From assembly GCF_900108945.1 (NCBI RefSeq), contig NZ_FNYE01000024.1:61229-125228 (forward strand): 64,000 nt of DNA, given 5' to 3'. Every line of letters begins with the position of its first letter. The stretch's first letter is position 1. A model generated the notes under the pieces. It saw nothing but the letters and a program-made list of their open reading frames with translations. It was not told where the DNA came from and searched no databases. This DNA comes from Paraburkholderia diazotrophica. GTDB lineage: Bacteria > Pseudomonadota > Gammaproteobacteria > Burkholderiales > Burkholderiaceae. Made by a program: the position numbers and the translations under genes. Below, one piece after another: positions 32,535-41,243 of the stretch.

Positions 32535-33551
32535 ATGCGAAAGATGAGAGCGGTACAGGTCGGCGGCCCCGGCGGGGCGCTGGAGATCGTGGAACGCGAC
32601 GTGCCCGCGCCCGGCCCCGGTCATGTATTGATCAAGGTGCAGGCGTGCGGCATCTGCCACAGCGATTCGATGACGAAAGACGGATTGTGGCCGGGCTTGC
32701 AGTATCCGCGCGTGCCGGGACATGAAGTGGCGGGCGTGATCGATACGCTCGGCGCGGGCGTCGAAGGGTGGAAGGCGGGCGAGCGCGTGGGTGTCGGCTG
32801 GCATGGCGGCCACTGCGGGCATTGCGCGAATTGCCGGCGTGGCCACTTCGTCGTGTGCGAGAACGCGCAGGTGCCGGGCATCAGCTATGACGGCGGATAC
32901 GCCGAATACCTGGTGGCGCCCGTCGAAGCGCTTGCGCGCATGCCGTCGGAACTCGACGACGTGGACGCAGCGCCGTTGCTCTGCGCGGGCATCACCACGT
33001 TCAATGCATTGCGAAACAGCGGGGCACGCGCGGGGGATGTCGTCGCGATTCTCGGCATCGGCGGCCTCGGGCATCTGGGCGTGCAATTCGCGCAGCGGAT
33101 GGGTTTTCGCACCGTCGCGATCGCGCGCGGCGAGGACAAGGCGCCGCTCGCGAAACAGCTCGGCGCGCACCATTACATCGACAGCCGCACGCAGAACGTC
33201 GCCGACGCGCTGCGCGCGCTGGGCGGCGCGAAAGTGGTGCTCGCGACGGTGACGAACGGCGACGCGATGACGGCCACGCTCGGCGGACTCGCGCTCGACG
33301 GCAAGCTGATCATCGTGGGCGTCGCGGAGAAGCCGATCGAGGTTCCGAGCGTGCAGTTCATCATGGGCCGCAACGCGGTGCAGGGCTGGCCGTCCGGCAC
33401 ATCGGCCGATTCGGAGGACACGCTCGCGTTCAGTGCGCTGTCCGGCGTCAAGCCGATGATCGAGACCTATCCGCTCGAACGCGCCGCCGAAGCCTACGAT
33501 CGCATGATGAGCGGCGCCGCGCGCTTTCGCGTCGTGCTGACGATGAGCTAG
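32535..33551 (+). CDS. Zinc-dependent alcohol dehydrogenase
   Basis: A 338-residue medium-chain alcohol dehydrogenase. Catalytic zinc ligands are in ACGICHSDSMTK (Cys), RVPGHEVAGVID (His-Glu) and LLCAGITTF (Cys). The structural zinc site is CGHCANCRRGHFVVCEN with four Cys. The Rossmann loop is ILGIGGLGHLGVQFA. It oxidises a primary or secondary alcohol with NAD(P), substrate unknown. GGAG precedes the ATG at 32535. Although methanol oxidation genes lie 15 kb away, this cytoplasmic enzyme is not obviously connected. A longer frame from 32337 is rejected for lack of a start and similarity. Confidence 0.93.
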   Translation: MRKMRAVQVGGPGGALEIVERDVPAPGPGHVLIKVQACGICHSDSMTKDGLWPGLQYPRVPGHEVAGVIDTLGAGVEGWKAGERVGVGWHGGHCGHCANCRRGHFVVCENAQVPGISYDGGYAEYLVAPVEALARMPSELDDVDAAPLLCAGITTFNALRNSGARAGDVVAILGIGGLGHLGVQFAQRMGFRTVAIARGEDKAPLAKQLGAHHYIDSRTQNVADALRALGGAKVVLATVTNGDAMTATLGGLALDGKLIIVGVAEKPIEVPSVQFIMGRNAVQGWPSGTSADSEDTLAFSALSGVKPMIETYPLERAAEAYDRMMSGAARFRVVLTMS

Positions 33552-33790
33552 CGCGGTCCGCGCTGCTGATCGGCCGCATTAGCGAGGGCCGCGCTGCCGG
33601 GAGCCGGCGCCCGTGGCCGCCATTGCACATCAGTCAATGGCGGCCATGACGGGCGCTCGCCCTTGATGCGCGGGGCTTTCACGGTCAACGTCCGCAGCTG
33701 GCGCCCGATTTGCATCGCCGAAATCATTCCCGGCTGGCGGCGGCCATCCCGCCAGCGTGTAAACTGCTGCCTTTTTACGATTCTGGTTGT

Positions 33791-34543
33791 ATGGTTCAAG
33801 CCCCTCAGCGCGCAGCGGTCAGCGGCCCGTCGCTCGTCCGGCTGCTGGCCCGCCTGACGGCCGTCGACGTTCCCGCGTCCAGCCAGTCGCTGTCGGACCA
33901 GTTGAGCCAATGGCTCGGCTGGACCGACGCGATCGCGCTATCGACGGCGCTGAACGGCAATCCGCCTGCCGTCGCGGGCGGCACGCGGCAGCACGACGGC
34001 GCCGGGAGCGAATGCGCGCAGGTGCGCGCGTCGCTTGCGAGAGCCATCGCCGGCGACAATGTGTCCGCCTCGGCTCGCCGGCGCGGATCAGCGCCGAAAT
34101 CCACGCAGAGCGAGCCGACCGAACCGGCCCCCGATTACGCGGATTTCCGGCAGCGCTATCTCGCGATGCAGCAGTCGATGGAAACCGCGATCGGCAATCT
34201 GCGCGGCCGGCTGCGGAGCATGCTGGCGGCGAAGACGCCCGAGATGACGCGGCTCGCGGTCGTCGACGCGATCATGGAGCGCGCGCTGGGCGCGCGCGAG
34301 CACAACCTGCTGGCTGCCGTGCCGGGCATGCTTGGCGCGCATTTCGAGCGCTTGCGTCAGGCCGAGCAGGACGCGCTGGCGCAACTGGCGCACGCGCATG
34401 CCCCGGATGGCGTTGCAACTGCCGTCAAGCCCGGCGCGTGGCTCGACGTGTTCCGCAAGGACATGCAGGGCGTATTGCTCGCCGAACTGGAAATTCGTTT
34501 TCAACCGGTCGAAGGGTTGCTCGCGGCCCTTCGCATCAGCTAA
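33791..34543 (+). CDS. DUF3348 family protein, first gene of the stator-like operon
   Basis: A 250-residue protein of the DUF3348 type, typical of beta-proteobacteria. It begins MVQAPQRAAVSGPSLVRLLA and contains QLSQWLGWTDAIALSTAL, YLAMQQSMETAIGNLR and KPGAWLDVFRKDMQGVLLAEL. No signal peptide or membrane segment is visible, so it is likely cytoplasmic and largely helical. It precedes the DUF802 gene by 10 bp on the same strand and is presumably co-transcribed with it, the OmpA-like gene and the DUF2894 gene. The family is known to travel with DUF802; the biological role is not known. Confidence 0.88.
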   Translation: MVQAPQRAAVSGPSLVRLLARLTAVDVPASSQSLSDQLSQWLGWTDAIALSTALNGNPPAVAGGTRQHDGAGSECAQVRASLARAIAGDNVSASARRRGSAPKSTQSEPTEPAPDYADFRQRYLAMQQSMETAIGNLRGRLRSMLAAKTPEMTRLAVVDAIMERALGAREHNLLAAVPGMLGAHFERLRQAEQDALAQLAHAHAPDGVATAVKPGAWLDVFRKDMQGVLLAELEIRFQPVEGLLAALRIS

Positions 34544-34553
34544 CTGGGACAAC

Positions 34554-36653
34554 ATGTCCAGATATCGCATTGATTTTGTCGTTGTGTTTTTGGTGGGTCT
34601 CGTTGCCGTGGGTTGGGTCGGCGCGGGCTATATAGGCTCGAATCTGCTGGCGCTGACGGTTACGCTGGTGATTGCCGCCTGCTACGTGGCGGGCGCGCTG
34701 GAGTTGCACCGCTATCAGCAGGCGACCTCGACGCTGACGGCCGCCATCGCCGGTCTGTCCGGGACGCCGCCGCGTCTGTCCGCCTGGCTCGACGGGCTGC
34801 ATACCGGCCTGCGCAGCGCGGTGCGTCTGCGTATCGAGGGCGAGCGCGTCGCGCTGCCGGGACCGGCGCTCACGCCGTATCTGGTCGGCCTGCTGGTGTT
34901 GCTGGGGATGCTGGGCACGCTGCTCGGCATGGTCACGACGCTGCGCGGCACGGGCGCGGCGCTCGATAGCGCGACCGACATCCAGGCGATCCGCGAATCG
35001 CTCGCGGCGCCCGTCAGAGGGCTCGGCTTCGCGTTCGGCACGTCGATTGCAGGCGTCGCGACGTCCGCGATGCTCGGCCTGCTGTCCGCGTTGTGCCGCC
35101 GCGAGCGGGCTCAGGCCGCGCAATCACTCGACGCGAAGATCGCGACCACGTTGCGCGTCTATTCGCAAAGCCAGCAGCGCGAGGACACGTTCAGGCTCAT
35201 GCAGCGGCAAGCCGAGATGATGCCCACGCTGGTCGATCGTCTGCAGACGATGATGACGGCCATCGAGCACCAGAGCCTCGCGCTGAACGAGCGCCTTGCC
35301 GCCAGCCAGCACGCGTTCCACAGCAAGACGGAAACGGCGTATGCGCGCCTTGCGTCGTCGGTGGCGCAGTCGTTGAAGGAGAGCGCGGCCGAAAGCGCCC
35401 GCGCCGCCGGCGCCGCGCTGCAACCGGCGATGGAGGCCACGATGACCGGTCACGCGCGCGAGATGGCCGCGTTGCGCGAGACCGTCACGCATGCGGTGCA
35501 GCAACAGCTCGACGGGCTGTCGAGCGGCTTCCAGTCGACGACGACCACCGTCGCGGATCTGTGGAACAAGGCGCTTGTGGGACATCAGCGGTCGAGCGAA
35601 TCGCTGGTGCAGGATTTGCGCGCGTCGCTCGATCAGTTCACGCAGACGTTCGAGCAACGCTCGGCGGGTCTGCTCGACGGCGTGTCGACGCGTCTCGAAG
35701 CGACGGCGGGCGGCGTCTCGCAAGCGTGGAACGAGGCGCTGACGCGGCAGGAGCGCGCAAGCGAGACCATCGCGGAGCGCAACCAGCAGGCGCTCGCGAC
35801 GGCGGCGTCGACGTTCGAGCAGCACGCGGCGGCGTTGCTGCGCGCCGTCGATCAGTCGCACGCCGATTTGCAGACGCAATGGGCCGCGCGCGACGAAGCG
35901 CGTCTGGCAGCGTGGCGCGAGTCGCTCGGCGCAGTGGCCGCGACGCTGAGCAAGCAATGGGAGGAAGCGGGCGCGCGCGCCGCGGCCCGCCAGCAGGACA
36001 TTTGCGATGCGCTCGCGCGCACGGCGGGCGACATTTCCGCCCAGACGCAGGCGCACGCGAGCGGCACGATTGCGGAGATCTCGCGGCTCGTGCAGGCCGC
36101 GTCGGAAGCGCCACGGGCCGCAGCCGAAGTCATCGCGGAACTGCGTCAGAAGCTCACGGACAGCATGGCGCGCGACAACGCGATGCTCGAAGAGCGCAGC
36201 CGCCTGCTCGAAACGCTCGACACCCTGCTCGACGCCGTGAACCATGCGTCGACCGAACAGCGCACGGCCGTCGATGCGCTCGTCGCGACGTCAGCGGATA
36301 TGCTTGCGCGCGTCGGCACGCAGTTCACCGACAAGGTCGAGGCCGAAACCCGCAAGCTGAACGACGCGGCCGCGCAGGTCACGGGCAGCGCCGTCGAAGT
36401 GGCGAGCCTCGGCGAGGCGTTCGGCGTGGCCGTGAAGCTCTTCGGCGAATCGAACGACAAGCTGACGGCCCACCTGCAGCGTATCGAAGCCGCGCTCGAC
36501 AAGTCGCTGATGCGCAGCGACGAGCAGCTTGCCTATTACGTCGCGCAGGCGAAGGAAGTGATCGACCTGAGCATGCTGTCGCAGAAGCAGATCGTCGAAG
36601 ACCTTCAGCAGCTTGCCGCGCAGCGGGCGTCGGCGGGAGCCGAATCGGCATGA
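34554..36653 (+). CDS. DUF802 protein: MotA/TolQ-like membrane domain with a long coiled-coil tail
   Basis: A 699-residue protein. Two hydrophobic segments lie at about 8-27 and 30-49. A second pair at about 107-127 and 155-180 reads YLVGLLVLLGMLGTLLGM and GLGFAFGTSIAGVATSAMLG, closely resembling the TM2/TM3 arrangement of TolQ, ExbB and MotA proteins. The rest, residues about 185-699, is a long Ala/Gln/Glu-rich helical region of probable coiled coil on the cytoplasmic side. DUF802 is a repeated motif in this tail (for example FEQRSAGLLDGVSTRLEATA). The end overlaps the OmpA-like gene by ATGA. The layout, with a 5-fold channel candidate bearing a long intracellular tail, recalls ZorA of the Zorya defence system, but family identity is not established. 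Confidence 0.9.
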   Translation: MSRYRIDFVVVFLVGLVAVGWVGAGYIGSNLLALTVTLVIAACYVAGALELHRYQQATSTLTAAIAGLSGTPPRLSAWLDGLHTGLRSAVRLRIEGERVALPGPALTPYLVGLLVLLGMLGTLLGMVTTLRGTGAALDSATDIQAIRESLAAPVRGLGFAFGTSIAGVATSAMLGLLSALCRRERAQAAQSLDAKIATTLRVYSQSQQREDTFRLMQRQAEMMPTLVDRLQTMMTAIEHQSLALNERLAASQHAFHSKTETAYARLASSVAQSLKESAAESARAAGAALQPAMEATMTGHAREMAALRETVTHAVQQQLDGLSSGFQSTTTTVADLWNKALVGHQRSSESLVQDLRASLDQFTQTFEQRSAGLLDGVSTRLEATAGGVSQAWNEALTRQERASETIAERNQQALATAASTFEQHAAALLRAVDQSHADLQTQWAARDEARLAAWRESLGAVAATLSKQWEEAGARAAARQQDICDALARTAGDISAQTQAHASGTIAEISRLVQAASEAPRAAAEVIAELRQKLTDSMARDNAMLEERSRLLETLDTLLDAVNHASTEQRTAVDALVATSADMLARVGTQFTDKVEAETRKLNDAAAQVTGSAVEVASLGEAFGVAVKLFGESNDKLTAHLQRIEAALDKSLMRSDEQLAYYVAQAKEVIDLSMLSQKQIVEDLQQLAAQRASAGAESA

Positions 36654-37297
36654 ACGACGAAATCGACGGCGGCATGGAGCCGACGACGCCCATCTGGGCG
36701 GCTTTCGGCGATCTGATGTCGGTGCTGCTGGGCGCGTTCGTACTGATTCTGGTGGGCGTCATCGGCATGCAGCTCGAACTGACGACGAGGCTTCACGACG
36801 AGGTCAGGCAGCGTCAGATGGAAGCGCAGCGCCGCAAGACGCTCGAGCAGGCGCTCGCCGGGCCGCTGGCGGCGGGGCGGGTGACGCTCGTCAACGGACG
36901 CATCGGTATCAGCGGCAACGTGCTGTTCGCGCTGAACTCCGATCAGTTGCAGCCGCAGGGCCGCGAACTGTTGAAGAGCCTGTCGGGGCCGTTGTCGACG
37001 TATCTGAAGTCGCGCGACGAGATCCTGATGGTGAGCGGCTTTGCCGACGACCAGCAGGTGCGCGCGGGCAATCGCCGTTTCGCCGACAACTGGGAGCTCT
37101 CGGCGCAGCGCGCGCTGACGGTGACGCGCGCGTTCATCGACGCGGGCATCCCCGCTTCGTCGGTGTTCGCTGCGGCGTTCGGCTCCGAGCAGCCGGTCAG
37201 CTCGAATGCCGATGACATGGGACGCGCCAGGAACCGGCGCGTCGAAATCGCTGCGGTGCCGAGGCCGGCATCGTCGAGCGGCGGACGGGCGCCGTGA
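36650..37297 (+). CDS. OmpA/MotB-like protein of the stator-like operon
   Basis: A 215-residue protein with one N-terminal membrane segment (about 15-40) and a periplasmic OmpA-like peptidoglycan-binding domain. The membrane segment reads PIWAAFGDLMSVLLGAFV, with Asp21 placed as in the proton-relay Asp of MotB and ZorB proteins. The OmpA domain contains LFALNSDQLQPQGRELLKSL, VSGFADDQ, NWELSAQRALTVTRAFI and NRRVEI. The gene starts within the stop of the DUF802 gene and ends within the GTG of the DUF2894 gene. With its partner it looks like a proton- or sodium-driven stator unit. Confidence 0.92.
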   Translation: MNDEIDGGMEPTTPIWAAFGDLMSVLLGAFVLILVGVIGMQLELTTRLHDEVRQRQMEAQRRKTLEQALAGPLAAGRVTLVNGRIGISGNVLFALNSDQLQPQGRELLKSLSGPLSTYLKSRDEILMVSGFADDQQVRAGNRRFADNWELSAQRALTVTRAFIDAGIPASSVFAAAFGSEQPVSSNADDMGRARNRRVEIAAVPRPASSSGGRAP

Positions 37298-38013
37298 GTG
37301 ACGACGACATGCCACGTGGCGCGGACGGCGAGATGCAAAGGGACACGCAAGGCCAGCAAGGCCAGCAAGCCTTGCAAGTCTCGCAAGGCGAAACACACGC
37401 GCGCGCAACACTCGACGCATGGCGCGCGCAAGGCGCCGATCGGCTCGATCCCATGCGCTTTCATTTCATCGACGCGATGGCGCGGCGCGCAGCCGCTCAT
37501 CACGGCGAAGCGCGGCGTATTCTCGACGAGCGTCTGTCGGCGCTGCTCGAAACCTATGCCGCCGATCTGAACCGCGAGAACGATAGATGCGCTGACGATA
37601 CGGTCGACGACAGTCCCGCACGCGCTCGCGGCCCGCTCGGCAAACTCGCCGATTACATCGTGGCGAATCAGTCGTCGGCGGAAGGCAACGCACCGCACCG
37701 CGTCACGTCAAACCCACAGCACGAAACACTCGATTACTTCAGACAAACCTGGTCGAAGCTCAGCGCCGACAAGCAGTTGCGCCAGTCGCTCGAACAGGTG
37801 CCAGGCAATGCGGGGCCGCTCAATTCGAGCAGCCTCGTGCATCGGTCGCTCTCGCTGATGCGCGAATTGTCGCCGGGGTATCTGCAGCAGTTCCTGTCGT
37901 ACGTCGACGCGTTGTCGTGGATGGAGCAGATGACGGGCGGCATCGCATCGCCAGCCAGGGATGCGCCTCGCGCCTCAAGCGCGAAGAAGGGCGCGCGAAG
38001 CCGATCGCGCTGA
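37294..38013 (+). CDS. DUF2894 family protein, last gene of the stator-like operon
   Basis: A 239-residue protein starting at a GTG that overlaps the OmpA-like stop (GTGA). DUF2894 landmarks are ATLDAWRAQGADRLDPMRFH, FIDAMARRAAAHHGEARRIL and LDYFRQTWSKLSADKQLRQS, and YLQQFLSYVDALSWMEQM. No membrane segment is visible, so it is probably cytoplasmic. The N-terminus is Gln-rich (GQQGQQALQVSQGE) and the C-terminus is Arg/Lys/Ser-rich. It is always encoded, as far as I know, with DUF3348 and DUF802; function unknown. It could bind the cytoplasmic tail of the DUF802 protein. Confidence 0.88.
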   Translation: MSDDDMPRGADGEMQRDTQGQQGQQALQVSQGETHARATLDAWRAQGADRLDPMRFHFIDAMARRAAAHHGEARRILDERLSALLETYAADLNRENDRCADDTVDDSPARARGPLGKLADYIVANQSSAEGNAPHRVTSNPQHETLDYFRQTWSKLSADKQLRQSLEQVPGNAGPLNSSSLVHRSLSLMRELSPGYLQQFLSYVDALSWMEQMTGGIASPARDAPRASSAKKGARSRSR

Positions 38014-38064
38014 CGCGCCGCTGATGCGCCGCCCGTGCGCTGAAACGTGCGGGTGCGCTGCCTG

Positions 38065-40110
38065 CTAAGCCGCGTCGCTCTGCTTCTTGTACTGCGAAGC
38101 GAGTTTGTCCTGCTGGTTCGGCGGCACGGGGTCGTAGTGGCTCAATTCGATGCTGTAGTTGCCGTGCCCGCCTGCAATCGCATTGAGACGCGACTGATAA
38201 TCCGCCAGCTCCGACAGGGGCACCTTGCCCGCCACCACGACCGCATGGCCCGCGAGGTTGCGCGTGCCCTGGACCTGTGCGCGCCGCGCCGACAGATCGC
38301 CGATGATGTCGCCCATCGTCGCTTCGGGCGTCATCACTTCGATGTCGACGATGGGTTCGAGCAGGATCGGCTGGGCCTTGAGCACGGCATCGATGAACGC
38401 CTTGCGGCCTGCCGTCACGAACGCGACTTCCTTCGAATCGACGGGATGGCTCTTGCCGTCGAACACGGTGATGCGCACGTCCTGCATCGGAAAGCCCGCG
38501 AGCGGTCCGCTCTCGATCACCTGCAAGATGCCTTTCTCGACGGCGGGGATGAACTGGCCCGGAATCGCGCCGCCCTTGACGGCATCGACGAACTCGTAGC
38601 CCGCGCCGCGCGGCAGGGGCTCGACGCGCAGCATCACTTCGCCGAACTGTCCCGCGCCGCCCGTCTGCTTCTTGTGCCGGTGATGGCCCTCGGCCTTGCC
38701 GCCGATAGTCTCGCGATACGCGATCTTCGGCGGCCGCGTGATGACGGCGAGCTTGTACTGATCGGCGAGCCGTTCGAGCATGTGCCGCAGATGCAGTTCG
38801 CCGAGCCCGCGCACGACCGTTTCGTTGGTGCCGACGGGATGGTCGATCTTCAGGCACGGATCTTCCGCCGCGAGCTTTTGCAGCAGCTCCCACAGACGCT
38901 GCTCGTTGCCGCGCCGCTCGGGCTCGATCGCGAGACCGTAGATCGGCGTCGGGAACGCGAGCGGCGCGAGATGGATGTTGCCGTCTTCAGGCGCATCGTG
39001 AAGCACGGCATCGTAGCCGATCTCGTCGACCTTCGCGGTCGCGCAGATGTCGCCGGGGCCCGCCTCCGTGACGTCCACGTGGTCCTTGCCTTGCAGCATC
39101 ATCAGATGCGCGACCTTGAACGGCTGCCGCGCATCGCCGATATAAAGCTGGCTATCGCGCCGCACCGTGCCCTGATGAATGCGGAACACGGCCATCTTGC
39201 CGATGTACGGATCGATCACGATCTTGAACACATGCGCGAGCACGTGCTTGTCGGCGGACGGCTCGGCCTGTACGGTCTCGCGCCGGCCATCGACATCGCG
39301 ATAGAAAAGGGGCGGGTTGCCTTCGAGCGGATTCGGCAGCAGCCGCACGAATACGTCGAGCAGTTCCTGAATGCCCGCGCCCGTCGCCGACGACGTAAAG
39401 CAGACGGGCACCAGATGGCCTTCACGCAGCGCGCGCTCGAACGGCTCGTGCAACTGCTCGGGCTCGATCGCTTCGCCCTGTTCCAAGTAAAGCTCCATCA
39501 GCTTTGCGTCGAGTTCGATCACCTGATCGACGAGCGCGTCGTGCGCGGATTCGACCGACAGAAAATCGGCTTCTCCGGACGGATTGAAAAAGCAGTCGAC
39601 TACCGCTTGCGCGCCTTGCGCGGGCAGATTGATGGGCAGGCAGGTCTTGCCGAACGTCTCCTGAATGTCTTCGAGCAGTTCGGGCAGATTGACCTTCTCG
39701 CCGTCGATGCCGTTCACCACGATGATCCTGCACAGCTTGCGCGCTTCCGCCCACGCCATCATGCGGCGCGTGGTCATCTCGATGCCCGTGCGCGCGTTGA
39801 TCACGATCGCAGCCGTTTCGACGGCGGGCAGTGCGCTGATCGAGAGACCGGAGAAATCGGGGTAGCCAGGGGTGTCGGCGAGGTAGATGCGGGTGTTCTG
39901 GTAATGCAGGTGGGTGATCGCGGAGGTCAGGGAGTGATGGTATTTGCGCTCCAGCGGATCGAAGTCGCAGACGGTCGAGCCTTTGTCGACGCTGCCTGCC
40001 GCATGGATCGCGCCGCCCTGATGCAGCAGCGCCTCGATCAGCGAGGTCTTGCCGCATCCGGCATGGCCGACCAACGCAATGGTGCGGATGGCTTCGGGTG
40101 GATATTCCAT
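38065..40110 (-). CDS. EF-G paralogue (FusA-like translational GTPase)
   Basis: A 681-residue EF-G-like GTPase with the domain order G, II, III, IV, V. The P-loop is GHAGCGKT at 15-22. G3 reads DTPGYPDF at 79-86, with Tyr83 where canonical EF-G has the catalytic His. G4 reads NGID at 133-136 instead of NKxD. Domain IV/V segments include ETIGGKAEGHHRHKKQTGG, then AVKGGAIPGQFIPAVEKGI, and EVMTPEATMGDIIGDLSARR. GGGAGG precedes the ATG at 40110; an upstream ATG/GTG-started extension is unlikely. Paralogues with these changes occur in many bacteria beside the housekeeping EF-G, and their roles are not settled. No ribosomal protein genes are near. Confidence 0.93.
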   Translation of the reverse strand: MEYPPEAIRTIALVGHAGCGKTSLIEALLHQGGAIHAAGSVDKGSTVCDFDPLERKYHHSLTSAITHLHYQNTRIYLADTPGYPDFSGLSISALPAVETAAIVINARTGIEMTTRRMMAWAEARKLCRIIVVNGIDGEKVNLPELLEDIQETFGKTCLPINLPAQGAQAVVDCFFNPSGEADFLSVESAHDALVDQVIELDAKLMELYLEQGEAIEPEQLHEPFERALREGHLVPVCFTSSATGAGIQELLDVFVRLLPNPLEGNPPLFYRDVDGRRETVQAEPSADKHVLAHVFKIVIDPYIGKMAVFRIHQGTVRRDSQLYIGDARQPFKVAHLMMLQGKDHVDVTEAGPGDICATAKVDEIGYDAVLHDAPEDGNIHLAPLAFPTPIYGLAIEPERRGNEQRLWELLQKLAAEDPCLKIDHPVGTNETVVRGLGELHLRHMLERLADQYKLAVITRPPKIAYRETIGGKAEGHHRHKKQTGGAGQFGEVMLRVEPLPRGAGYEFVDAVKGGAIPGQFIPAVEKGILQVIESGPLAGFPMQDVRITVFDGKSHPVDSKEVAFVTAGRKAFIDAVLKAQPILLEPIVDIEVMTPEATMGDIIGDLSARRAQVQGTRNLAGHAVVVAGKVPLSELADYQSRLNAIAGGHGNYSIELSHYDPVPPNQQDKLASQYKKQSDAA

Positions 40111-40282
40111 GTCCGTCCTCCCTGCGACTGTTGTCCGGCCATTATTCGTGAAAACGGCGCGGGCCGCCACCTGCGGCGACGATTCGCGAGTGGGCAGATG
40201 TGCTGCGGCGCGGCATAAAACGATCTCGCCGGATTCTGTTAAGGTGGGTTGATCTCCACCAACTTCCCTGATCGAAAGGCCA

Positions 40283-40930
40283 ATGACTCAACCACTCAGA
40301 ATCGATTTCGTCTCCGATATCGCCTGCCCCTGGTGCGCTATCGGCCTGTCTTCATTGCAGCTTGCGCTATCGCGTCTCGGTGACACGGTCGATGCGCAGA
40401 TCGTCATGCATCCGTTCGAGTTGAATCCGGAGATGAGCCCGCAAGGCGAGCGCATCGTCGATTATCTCGGCAAGAAATATGGACGCACACCGGAACAGAT
40501 CGCCGAAACGCAAGAAACGATCCGCGAGCGCGGCGCAAACGTCGGCTTCGTGTTCGGGCCGCGCGAGCACGTGTACAACACGTTCGATGCGCATCGGCTG
40601 CTGCAATGGGCCGGCCTCGAAGGCAAGCAATTGCCGCTCAAGCTCGCGCTGCTGCATGCCTATCATTCGGAGGGCAAGGACCCGAGCAATCATGATGTGC
40701 TCGTCGAAGCCGCGCAATCGGTGGGGCTCGATGCAGCGCAGGCACGTGCCGTGCTCGAAAGCACCGATTATGCCGAAGATGTGCGCGCACAGGAAAACGA
40801 GGCCCAGTCGTTGGGCATTCAGTCCGTGCCGTCGATCATCTTCAACCAGCGCTATCTGGTGACGGGCGGACAGCCGCCCGAAGCATTCGAGCAGGCCATT
40901 CAGCAGATTCTCGCCGAACCGCAAGCGTAG
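40283..40930 (+). CDS. FrnE-like DsbA-family oxidoreductase
   Basis: A 215-residue thioredoxin-fold protein. The active site is CPWC at 15-18 in the segment DFVSDIACPWCAIGL, and the cis-Pro loop is GIQSVPSIIFNQRYLVTGGQ. FrnE-like insertion segments YNTFDAHRLLQWAGL and ALLHAYHSEGKDPSNHDVLV are present. There is no signal peptide, so it is cytoplasmic, unlike periplasmic DsbA. The family includes polyketide isomerase FrnE and stress-linked disulfide isomerases. AAGG precedes the ATG. It is followed by a hairpin and then the giant gene. Confidence 0.93.
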   Translation: MTQPLRIDFVSDIACPWCAIGLSSLQLALSRLGDTVDAQIVMHPFELNPEMSPQGERIVDYLGKKYGRTPEQIAETQETIRERGANVGFVFGPREHVYNTFDAHRLLQWAGLEGKQLPLKLALLHAYHSEGKDPSNHDVLVEAAQSVGLDAAQARAVLESTDYAEDVRAQENEAQSLGIQSVPSIIFNQRYLVTGGQPPEAFEQAIQQILAEPQA

Positions 40931-41243
40931 TTTCTCGTCGCGTGAGCCCTTAAGCCTGGCGCTACGACACAAGCGCATCCAGGTGAAGGCCGCAGTTTCA
41001 TCGCTGTCTGCGCACGCATCGCCGTGCGTAGACAGCAGTGCTGTGTTTTGCTTCGTGCAATCCGCACGCCACTGCATTTCGTAGCCCGCGCGGCGCTATC
41101 CCGCCCGCGCTCGCATCCCGCTACGAGATCGCCTCCTTTAGACGCTATCCGTGCTCGTTACACTCGAAGTCGGCGCCGCGCGCGGCGCATGGCGTCGTTC
41201 GTTCCCGCGTTTGCGCGCGCGGGCCCGTCGCACGGAGACTTGC
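40931..41243. other. Intergenic region upstream of the giant gene
   Basis: A 313-bp gap with a strong hairpin at 41003-41036 and the ribosome site CACGGAG before the giant gene. I checked for a TTCG-N16-TTCG hrp-type box. TTCG pairs occur near 41051 and 41080 but with 22 bases between them, so no box is called. No gene seen. Confidence 0.5.
41003..41036 (+). terminator. Hairpin after the FrnE-like gene
   Basis: Arms at 41003-41016 and 41023-41036 pair over 14 bases with one G-T wobble and a 6-nt loop. A short U-rich stretch (TGTGTTTT) follows some eight bases later, so termination is plausible but not ideal. Confidence 0.5.

Noticed and set aside
38047..40218. A 723-codon plus-strand frame opposite the EF-G paralogue
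   Set aside because: Shadow of the minus-strand GTPase; no motif and no ribosome site.
41040..41090. Possible hrp/PIP box (TTCG-N16-TTCG) before the giant gene
   Set aside because: The two TTCG elements are 22 bases apart, not 16, so the box does not fit.
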